DNA from: Alphaproteobacteria bacterium
GTDB lineage: Bacteria; Pseudomonadota; Alphaproteobacteria; GCA-2746255
Direction of reading: 5' to 3'
NCBI GenBank assembly: GCA_021776275.1
Contig: JAJFGH010000097.1
Span: 1 to 38,365 of the forward strand
Length of the DNA: 38,365 bases
In this document: positions 32,326 to 38,365 of the stretch, piece after piece
Layout: each line of letters opens with the position of its first letter
Position numbering within the stretch: the stretch's first letter is position 1
Made by a program: the position numbers and the translations under genes
Notes under the pieces: model-generated
Told to the model about the DNA's origin: nothing
The model's database searches: none
The model's input: only the letters and a program-made list of their open reading frames with translations

Positions 32326-33501
32326 ATGCTCAATATTGGTACCTCATGCCCAAGAGAAATCTTTCGGGCACTGAATTGGCTGGTGCCCAAGCGGGCAAAT
32401 CAGATTTGCATTCATTCCTTCCCCGATTATGAGGATATGACAAGAGGCCTGTTAGACGGGCTTTCAAAAAGCGCTATTGAATTTCAGATCGTCATCCTGA
32501 CGGACAAGCGGGGACAAAAACCTAAATGGATCAAGAAAAACCACACCCACCTGCGACAATATAAAAAACGTTCCGTATGCGGCATTTGGGCGTATTGGCG
32601 ATCGAAATACGTTTTCTTTACCCATGTGTGTTTTTCCTCGATTCGGCCGGTTCAAACGCAAATCACCGTAAACGTCTGGCACGGCATGCCGATAAAAACA
32701 CTCGGCCGCTATCTTGAAAGAAACAAAGCCGTGCCTTTCTCGACCTATATAATTTCAACAGCGCCCTTCTTTTCAAAAATCCTTTCCACCGCCTTCGCCA
32801 TGCCAATCGAGAGGGTTCTGGAGGTTGGGCTGCCCCGAAACGACCTTCTGTTGAAAGCGCAAAACAGGGCTTTAAAAAAGCAGCTCTGCGGCGATCAAAA
32901 ATTGATCGTATGGTTGCCGACCTGGCGACACACGATCCTGGGAGAGGGAAGACTGGATGGCAGGCAAGCCGAGAATATCTTTAATCTAGCGGATTTGGAT
33001 ATCGGTGCGTTGGACGGCGCCTTCAAAAAGCTAGGGCTTAGCGTTCTTATCAAGCCGCACCCGATGGCCACCAGGCTGGAGGCAGATTTTGATCCGGAAA
33101 GCCTTTCAAACATTCGCCTGATCGACGAAGAATGGCTGAAGCAATCTGGAACGACGTTGTACGAACTGCTTTCCATCTCGGACATGCTGATTACGGACAT
33201 CTCGTCCGTTTTGGTTGATTACCTTCTCTTGGATAGGCCAATCCTGTGCCATTTTCCCGACATGGAAGCTTACAAAAAGAACCGCGGACTGATCTGGGAT
33301 TTTAACCCAACGGAATATGGCATTCCCCTCGTTGCCCATCAAAAAGAACTGATTGAAGCAGTAAAAACGAGCATGGAGCGTGCCGGGGAGAACAATCTAT
33401 ACCCCGCGCTTCGCAAGCTCATGCACGCCGATCATAAAAATAGTTCTCGCAAATTGATGGATGCGCTAGGCGTGGAAAACCAGACCGCTCCCACGCCTTA
33501 A
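32326..33501 (+). CDS. CDP-glycerol:polyol-phosphate transferase (TagB/TagF family)
   Basis: A 391-aa member of the CDP-glycerol glycerophosphotransferase family. Motifs: 'ITVNVWHGMPIKTLG' (NxWHGxPxK), 'GLPRNDLLL', 'LIVWLPTWRHTI' (PTWR), 'VLIKPHPM' and 'SDMLITDISSVLVDYLLLDRPI' (TD-SSV-xDY). In Gram-positives these enzymes build wall teichoic acid; in Gram-negative polysaccharide loci they add glycerol-phosphate or other polyol-phosphate groups to capsule or O-antigen. No teichoic-acid polymer is expected here; a glycerol-phosphate decoration is inferred. The gene is A+T-rich and lies 10 bp after the tagD-like gene. It converges on the flippase gene with 15 bp between. Confidence 0.88.
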   Translation: MLNIGTSCPREIFRALNWLVPKRANQICIHSFPDYEDMTRGLLDGLSKSAIEFQIVILTDKRGQKPKWIKKNHTHLRQYKKRSVCGIWAYWRSKYVFFTHVCFSSIRPVQTQITVNVWHGMPIKTLGRYLERNKAVPFSTYIISTAPFFSKILSTAFAMPIERVLEVGLPRNDLLLKAQNRALKKQLCGDQKLIVWLPTWRHTILGEGRLDGRQAENIFNLADLDIGALDGAFKKLGLSVLIKPHPMATRLEADFDPESLSNIRLIDEEWLKQSGTTLYELLSISDMLITDISSVLVDYLLLDRPILCHFPDMEAYKKNRGLIWDFNPTEYGIPLVAHQKELIEAVKTSMERAGENNLYPALRKLMHADHKNSSRKLMDALGVENQTAPTP

Positions 33502-33516
33502 AAATCGACGCTTAAT

Positions 33517-34782
33517 CTATGTTCGACTGCCTGCCAGTTCCGCTCTCACCGCCCTCAGCAGGACAACCAAAAGAATGAGCGCTACGCCAAGGTTTCCTAT
33601 CATTGCCCCCGTCAACTCGAAGTTTTTCAACAATGGGTACACGGAAAGCAGGGTAAACAGCGTGGCGTAAGCATCGCTTTGAAAGATGGGCCGTGTCCGC
33701 TCCAACGCACGCAACCCGGCGCGAAGCGGAAGCGCTAGCCCCACAAGCACATAGACGCCCGCATACCAGTAAAGCAGGTGCCCGTAGGCCGCGAAAGATT
33801 CTCCGAAAACAAGCTGTAGCCAGAAGGAAGGCGCCGCAGCGGCAACGATGCCAAGCACCGCTGCCGTCAGGCCCATCGCCCAGGCAACCCGCCGCAGATA
33901 GGCGGCAAGCGCACGCTTCCCCCCGCCTACCAGACTCGCCGCGGCATGCAACGGCACAACGTTTTCAAGCGCCTGAAAGAAGATACGGTTGACCCCCATC
34001 AGCGTTTGCGCGGCACGAAGCGCGCCGACGGCGGCCACGCCAAGCATGGCGCCCGCTGCGATAAAGATAAAGTTAGCCGAGGCCCATTGCAGCAGGGCCG
34101 AAGCGCCCATCCATTTCGCGAAATACCAGTGCCGCCTGCAAACGCCGGTAAAGGTGCTCACCCGCCACGAAAGACGTTCCAGAAAAAGCGTTCCCGTTAG
34201 AACCGCGGCGGCAGAGGCGCCACCAATGAACCAAAGAACGTCCGCGCTATCGAAACGAAAGCGCGGAAGCAACAGAAACAACAAAAGAAGAAGGCCAAGA
34301 TAGCCGATGGCGTCGCCCGCAAAGGCAATGGCGGGACGTTTGCGCGTGAAAAAATAACGCCGAAAAAAATCGCGCAGTTGAAAAAGAACCGCCGTTACCG
34401 CCAAAGGAACCGCCAGAACGCGCAAATCCCACTGGGGCCGGATCTGGGCTGCAAGATGCACGCCCGCAAGAATAAGAAGAAAGGTAAGCGTTACGAAGAT
34501 CAGCAGTTGCAGGAAAAGCGCGCCAAAATAAGCGGGCGCGTCTTCCGGCCGCTGCTTCGGGCCAATGCTCATCATGGGTGAGATAACCACCGCCATCTGC
34601 AGGCTTGTCGTAAAAAGGACAACCAGCCAGGCGAGGGTGAAACGTCCAAACTCTTCGATGCCCAAATGGCGCGCAATCAAAATGGTCGTGAGAAAATTCG
34701 CGGCACTCACCATTCCCTGGTCCAAAAGCGCCCAGTTCACGTGGTGGTGGCGCTTGGCCATTGCGAAGATTCGGTCGAACAT
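33517..34782 (-). CDS. Polysaccharide flippase (Wzx/MVF-type membrane protein)
   Basis: A 421-aa polytopic membrane protein with roughly twelve hydrophobic helices, e.g. 'LLIFVTLTFLLILAGV' and 'GLTAAVLGIVAAAAPSFWL'. The N-terminal 'DQGMVSAANFLTTILIARHLGIEEFGRF' is the signature opening of polysaccharide biosynthesis/export flippases. It likely moves undecaprenyl-linked repeat units across the inner membrane to the ligase or polymerase. It is the third gene in a minus-strand run after the phosphatase and nucleotidyltransferase genes (64 bp gap to the latter). Confidence 0.88.
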   Translation of the reverse strand: MFDRIFAMAKRHHHVNWALLDQGMVSAANFLTTILIARHLGIEEFGRFTLAWLVVLFTTSLQMAVVISPMMSIGPKQRPEDAPAYFGALFLQLLIFVTLTFLLILAGVHLAAQIRPQWDLRVLAVPLAVTAVLFQLRDFFRRYFFTRKRPAIAFAGDAIGYLGLLLLLFLLLPRFRFDSADVLWFIGGASAAAVLTGTLFLERLSWRVSTFTGVCRRHWYFAKWMGASALLQWASANFIFIAAGAMLGVAAVGALRAAQTLMGVNRIFFQALENVVPLHAAASLVGGGKRALAAYLRRVAWAMGLTAAVLGIVAAAAPSFWLQLVFGESFAAYGHLLYWYAGVYVLVGLALPLRAGLRALERTRPIFQSDAYATLFTLLSVYPLLKNFELTGAMIGNLGVALILLVVLLRAVRAELAGSRT

Positions 34783-34846
34783 TTTCCGCTTTCCGGACCG
34801 GATGGCTTAATCACCCAGTCTAGCATCGTAGGCAGCAGGCGTCCCC

Positions 34847-35914
34847 TTATCCGGGGGGCAAACCGCCATAGGGACGAACCAGACCACGCAGCCGGCGCCA
34901 ATTGCGATAGAGGCCAACGCGCAAATCCGTCGCCAGAAGAAGCTCGCGGCGCAACGTGCGCAAATGCCCGGGCCCGGTCGGGAAAAGGGTTTCGTAATCG
35001 CGGACCAGGCGCGCAAATTCGCACGCCGGAAGCCCGCGAAAAGGCCGCAGCAGGCCCACAGGCGCGGGCCCGAGCCTGCCGCCAAGCCGTTCCAGCAATT
35101 GGAGAAAGCTTCTCGCCGCCCGGCAAAGCCGCCCCTGGGTCACCAGCGCCTCGAGCCGCTCCCAATCCAGCTCCTCCGTGCGTTCCAACATGCGAATCGC
35201 ATCGACGCTCTTGCGCACGCTTGCCGGCCCGAAGGCGCCCTTCGCCGCGTTCGTCAAACTAAGAAAAAAGTGATGCTCCGGAGAAGGCACGCGCAGGCGC
35301 AAGCCGTCGATTTCCAGCCGGCGCGATTCGGAAAAAACGGCCTCCGTCGAAAGTGAAAGCGTGGCCGGGTAGGCATCGGGCGCGATGTGCAAATCGAGAT
35401 TGGCGCTGGCATCTTCGGAAACGAAGGGCAGAAAGCTGACATCGGAAATAAACCCCCAGGGCGAACGCGCCTCGCCGCGAAAGCGAAAACCGTGGCCGGA
35501 GAGAAAATGAATAAGCGCGTCCAGATCCTTCGCACGAAGCAGCAGATCCAGATCGCCAATCGTGCGCGCGTCCGGATCGTCATAAAGGCTGTGCGCGCTG
35601 GCAAATCCCTTTATGTAAACGACATCGAACCCCGCCTCGCCGATCTTGCGCACCCAGTGCAATTGGCTATGCCGCAGAAACCGGTTGTACAGAAGCCCCT
35701 TATCGGCCAGCTCCGGATCGATCCATTCGCGCTTCAGCTTGGCCGCGGCCGGACGCAACAATTCGCGCGCAAGGGCTGGCGAAAGAAGGTCCGCAAACCG
35801 CCGCAGCATGGCGGGCGTCGCTGCCGAAACGTGCCGCTCCGCCGCCTCCGGGCATGTGACAAGCGTCCAGAACTTGGCTGCCACGTTGCTTGTACTTTCT
35901 TGCGATTGCGACAA
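34847..35914 (-). CDS. Uncharacterised nucleotidyltransferase family protein (NTP_transf_5-like)
   Basis: A 355-aa protein with 'VVYIKGFASAHSLYDDPDARTIGDLDLLLR', where the G-D-L-D-L motif is that of nucleotidyltransferase-superfamily enzymes of the NTP_transf_5 type, followed by 'ANLDLHIAP' as a probable third acidic site. The remainder is helical with many Arg residues. Such proteins are commonly encoded in exopolysaccharide loci, sometimes with HprK-related kinases and PqqD-like proteins, but their substrate is not established. It starts 9 bp after the phosphatase stop, so the two are probably co-expressed. An HprK-related kinase exists 14 kb away in this window. Confidence 0.78.
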   Translation of the reverse strand: MSQSQESTSNVAAKFWTLVTCPEAAERHVSAATPAMLRRFADLLSPALARELLRPAAAKLKREWIDPELADKGLLYNRFLRHSQLHWVRKIGEAGFDVVYIKGFASAHSLYDDPDARTIGDLDLLLRAKDLDALIHFLSGHGFRFRGEARSPWGFISDVSFLPFVSEDASANLDLHIAPDAYPATLSLSTEAVFSESRRLEIDGLRLRVPSPEHHFFLSLTNAAKGAFGPASVRKSVDAIRMLERTEELDWERLEALVTQGRLCRAARSFLQLLERLGGRLGPAPVGLLRPFRGLPACEFARLVRDYETLFPTGPGHLRTLRRELLLATDLRVGLYRNWRRLRGLVRPYGGLPPG

Positions 35915-35923
35915 AGAAACCCG

Positions 35924-36694
35924 TTATCCGGTTTGCAAGACCCGCCGCTCACTCCCCTCCAGAACAAGGGCCGTTAGCTGCCCGCTTGCATAGGCGCCGG
36001 TATCGATGCCGATTCTGTTCGGAAGAAATTCCGGCTTCGGCGTGATCGTATGGCCGTGCACAACAACCTTGCCAAAGTCCTCTGCGGAAAAAAGAAAGGC
36101 GTCTCGAATCCAAAGCAAATCCTCTTCCGTTTGCTCATGAAGGGAACGGCCGGGACGAACCCCGGCATGGGCAAAGTAATAATCGCCTTCTTCATGAAAC
36201 GAACGCAAACCGCGCAAAAAATCGAGATGACGGCCGGAAATCTTTTCCGCAAATTCCACCTGCATGGCGGCAAGCTTTTCCGGCGTCAGGGGTGGGCGCG
36301 GCACCGAAACGCCATAACTATAAAGCGTGGCATCGCCGCCATAGGCCAACCAGCTGGGGCCGATGTCGGCATCCTCCAGAAATTTGAGCATGGCGTCTTC
36401 GTGATTGCCTTTTAGATAGACATGCACAAACCCAAAAAGCGGCGCTTCGAGTAGGCAGTCGATGACCTCCCGGGATTGCAGCTCACGATCAACGTAATCG
36501 CCTAAATAAACAACGACGTTGCGCGCCGATTTGCTCGCGCGCGCGTCCCCTTTGATCTGCCCATGCAAATCGGTCAACAAATCCAGACGGCCGTGAATGT
36601 CGCCAACGGCATAGACGCGCGTTCCCTCCGGGACCACAGCCGCGCCATCCGTTGGCTCCGATTGCCGAAAAGGGCTGGAAAAATTATCCTGCAT
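35924..36694 (-). CDS. PPP-family serine/threonine protein phosphatase-like metallophosphatase
   Basis: A 256-aa metallophosphoesterase with the full PPP signature set: 'VYAVGDIHGRLDLL' (GDxHG), 'VYLGDYVDRELQS' (GDxVDR) and 'VYLKGNHEDAML' (GNHE), plus later metal ligands in 'YYFAHAGVRPG' and 'KVVVHGHTITPKP'. Bacterial members dephosphorylate phosphoproteins or small phosphorylated compounds such as dinucleoside polyphosphates. Its location in a glycan locus, coupled to the NTP_transf_5-like gene, suggests regulation of polysaccharide synthesis, though the target is unknown. It is divergent from the undecaprenyl-phosphate sugar transferase gene. Confidence 0.9.
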   Translation of the reverse strand: MQDNFSSPFRQSEPTDGAAVVPEGTRVYAVGDIHGRLDLLTDLHGQIKGDARASKSARNVVVYLGDYVDRELQSREVIDCLLEAPLFGFVHVYLKGNHEDAMLKFLEDADIGPSWLAYGGDATLYSYGVSVPRPPLTPEKLAAMQVEFAEKISGRHLDFLRGLRSFHEEGDYYFAHAGVRPGRSLHEQTEEDLLWIRDAFLFSAEDFGKVVVHGHTITPKPEFLPNRIGIDTGAYASGQLTALVLEGSERRVLQTG

Positions 36695-36807
36695 GCTGAA
36701 TTGCCGCCTCCAATGCTACGATAGCGCCATAAGAAAGCGGGCCGCAACCGAACCGCCGGACCCGGCTCGCCAGCGGAAATAACCCGAAAAGGGAAAAATG
36801 GGCCATT

Positions 36808-38307
36808 TTGAAGCGCCTTTTCTTCCCCTTGATCGGGCCGAAGAGTGACGTATCCTTAAGCGTGCAAACAAATCATACCACCTTCTCCCGAAGGGCTTCG
36901 ACCGACCTGCAGACATTCCTGATGGGCTTTCTGCGCGCCGGCGATATAGCCATGGTGGTTTTTGCCGGAATCCTCGCCTACCGGATTCGTGAGCAGAACT
37001 TTGATCTTTCCGCTGCCTACCAAATCGCCTTGGCCCTTGGGACACTGCTGACGCTCAACTATTTTCATTTTGCCCGTCTCTACCGCGATCTTAGCTTTAC
37101 CTCGACCCTCGAACCCCTGGGACGCCTGGCCCTGTCATGGATCCTCGTGGTCGTGACATTGATTTTCATCGCCTATTTCACAAAGACCTCGGAAGACTAC
37201 TCCCGCATATGGGTTGCCATATGGTTTTCCCTAAGCTTTGCAGGCTTCCTTCTTCTTCGCTTCCTTGCCATGCTTTTGGTGCGCCGCTGGCGCAAGACCG
37301 GGCAGCTCACCCTGAACGTCGCCATTATCGGAGCAGACGGCCTTGCCCGGTTGCTTGCCGATCGCCTGACGGAAAACCACCGCACCGGCATCCATCTGGT
37401 GGGTTTCTTCGACGATGGAAAGGCGGCGCTACCGGAAAAAATCGGCGAGCATGCCGTCCTCGGCACGGTTGATGACCTGCTGGATTACAGCAGGGATCAT
37501 AAAATCGACGAGGTCATTCTCGCCATTCCCTGGTCGGAAAGCGAAAAACTATTGGGTGTTTTGAAAAAATTGCACACCCTTCCCAGCAGCATCTATTTGT
37601 GCCCGGAAATCGTCGGCGCACCCATTCCAATCCACAAATTCGACCAAATTGCCGGATGGCCGATGCTGGCCGTTCAGGAGCGCCCCCTAAGCGGCTGGGA
37701 CCTTCTTGCAAAAACGGTCGAGGATTACGTTCTCGGAAGCTTTCTTCTTCTTCTTGCCACGCCACTGATGCTGGCCATTGCCATCGCCATCAAATGCGAC
37801 AGCCCTGGCCCAATTTTTTTTCGCCAAAAGCGCTATGGCTTCAACAACCGAATGATCGATATCTATAAATTTCGTTCCATGCGCCACACGAAGGAGAGCG
37901 AGGCAGCCTCCGCCGCCGAGGAGGAATTGGCGCAAGCAACCCAGGACGATCCAAGAGTGACGCGCGTCGGGCGTTTTTTACGCCGCACAAGCCTCGACGA
38001 ATTGCCGCAGCTCATCAACGTGATGCAACGCCGCATGTCCCTGATAGGGCCAAGGCCCCATGCCGTCATTCACAACGAACAATACGCCGCCATCATCGAC
38101 AATTACCTCAGCCGCCACCGCATGAAACCAGGCATCACCGGATGGGCGCAGGTGAACGGATTCCGCGGCGAAACGGATACCTATGAAAAGATGCAAAGAA
38201 GGGTTCAATACGATCTCTACTATGTCGACAATTGGTCCCTTTTCTTCGATTTAAAGATCTTGTTTCTGACGTTCTTCGTTCCCTTTATGCAGGAAAATGC
38301 CTATTGA
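36808..38307 (+). CDS. Undecaprenyl-phosphate sugar phosphotransferase (WcaJ/WbaP type)
   Basis: The polyprenyl-phosphate hexose-1-phosphate transferase that starts glycan repeat assembly on the inner membrane. The 499-aa protein has four or five N-terminal helices, a central Rossmann-like CoA-binding-type domain ('NVAIIGADGLARLLADRL', 'HLVGFFDDG') and the C-terminal catalytic bacterial sugar transferase domain: 'SPGPIFFRQKRYGFNN', 'IYKFRSMRH', 'RRTSLDELPQLINVMQRRMSLIGPRPH' and 'PGITGWAQVNGFRGET'. The start is uncertain: TTG at 36808 (used here, from the track) or GTG at 36862, neither with a good ribosome binding site. The transferred sugar (glucose or galactose) is not determined by sequence. 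Its stop overlaps the next gene's TTG. Confidence 0.92.
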   Translation: MKRLFFPLIGPKSDVSLSVQTNHTTFSRRASTDLQTFLMGFLRAGDIAMVVFAGILAYRIREQNFDLSAAYQIALALGTLLTLNYFHFARLYRDLSFTSTLEPLGRLALSWILVVVTLIFIAYFTKTSEDYSRIWVAIWFSLSFAGFLLLRFLAMLLVRRWRKTGQLTLNVAIIGADGLARLLADRLTENHRTGIHLVGFFDDGKAALPEKIGEHAVLGTVDDLLDYSRDHKIDEVILAIPWSESEKLLGVLKKLHTLPSSIYLCPEIVGAPIPIHKFDQIAGWPMLAVQERPLSGWDLLAKTVEDYVLGSFLLLLATPLMLAIAIAIKCDSPGPIFFRQKRYGFNNRMIDIYKFRSMRHTKESEAASAAEEELAQATQDDPRVTRVGRFLRRTSLDELPQLINVMQRRMSLIGPRPHAVIHNEQYAAIIDNYLSRHRMKPGITGWAQVNGFRGETDTYEKMQRRVQYDLYYVDNWSLFFDLKILFLTFFVPFMQENAY

Positions 38308-38365
38308 ACCCGCGCGCCTTCATCTTTTGGCCGTTGCTTGCGGTCGTCACCCTTGCGCCGCTACC
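38304..38365 (+). CDS. Start of a probable O-antigen-ligase-like membrane protein, partial
   Basis: A TTG at 38304 overlaps the previous stop codon (TTGA) and is preceded by AGGA 9 nt upstream. The 20 codons visible read 'NPRAFIFWPLLAVVTLAPL', a positively charged then hydrophobic start similar to the opening of O-antigen ligase/ExoQ-like proteins found next to WcaJ-type transferases. The window ends before any diagnostic motif, so the family is a guess from the opening and the context. Confidence 0.4.
   Translation, partial: MNPRAFIFWPLLAVVTLAPL

Overview
The window is typical alphaproteobacterial chromosome, probably from a Rhodospirillales-like lineage. Support for this comes from an ahcY / PTS (HPr, EIIA-Man) / rapZ / short-form hprK / pckA block, a DivL-like pseudo-kinase beside tsaE and an AmgK-like kinase, a PQQ-alcohol dehydrogenase with its cytochrome c, and heptose/LPS genes. 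Most of the sequence is GC-rich. The exceptions are roughly 14.1-15.1 kb and 29.5-33.5 kb, which are visibly richer in A+T and look acquired. Coordinates for genes whose ORF-track start was clearly too long have been moved to the start I judge most likely; reasons are given in each entry.

Layout. (1) 1-5.0 kb, minus strand: partial amgK-like sugar kinase (absent from the ORF track), tsaE, a multi-PAS DivL-type histidine-kinase homologue whose H-box histidine is tyrosine, and ahcY. (2) 5.1-7.9 kb, minus strand: ptsH, EIIA-Man, rapZ, hprK and a PCu(A)C copper-chaperone lipoprotein. Divergent from these is pckA (TTG start). The chvI/chvG pair often found between pckA and hprK in alphaproteobacteria is absent. 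(3) 9.8-14.1 kb: polA and a 52-residue CHCC zinc-finger gene (minus), an orphan ABC ATPase and a possible small membrane ORF (plus), then tRNA-Arg(CCG). (4) 14.09-15.16 kb: a 1,049-bp insertion bounded by perfect 23-bp direct repeats of the tRNA 3' end, with one gene for an unknown membrane-anchored protein and no integrase. (5) 15.2-17.7 kb: cytochrome c and a PQQ dehydrogenase with the Asp-x-Asp signature of lanthanide-dependent enzymes.

(6) 17.9-22.2 kb: a TPR-PRMT (protein arginine methyltransferase-like) fusion facing a HprK-related kinase, a small secreted protein with a Gly-Pro-Ser collagen-like tail, and a TPR-methyltransferase. This is the best candidate here for an undescribed protein-modification system, though the link between the genes is inference. 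(7) 22.3-27.3 kb, minus strand: hldE, gmhA, a WecG/TagA-type transferase, galE and a GT4 glycosyltransferase, tightly packed (ADP-heptose and LPS/surface glycan assembly). (8) 27.4-34.8 kb: methyltransferases, a second GT4, an O-antigen ligase/polymerase-like protein, a TagD-like cytidylyltransferase with a TagF/TagB-like polyol-phosphate transferase, and a flippase. A degraded copy of a GT4 start region lies at 29.4 kb. (9) 34.8-38.4 kb: an NTP_transf_5-type nucleotidyltransferase, a PPP-family phosphatase, a WcaJ/WbaP-type undecaprenyl-phosphate sugar transferase, and the start of a probable O-antigen-ligase-like gene at the right edge.

Functionally, the left half combines central-carbon/PTS regulation, cell-cycle signalling and periplasmic alcohol oxidation. 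The right half is a surface-polysaccharide locus: the initiating transferase, glycosyltransferases, flippase, ligase/polymerase, heptose supply and a glycerol-phosphate-type decoration module. No CRISPR array, rRNA, intact insertion sequence or integrase was seen.
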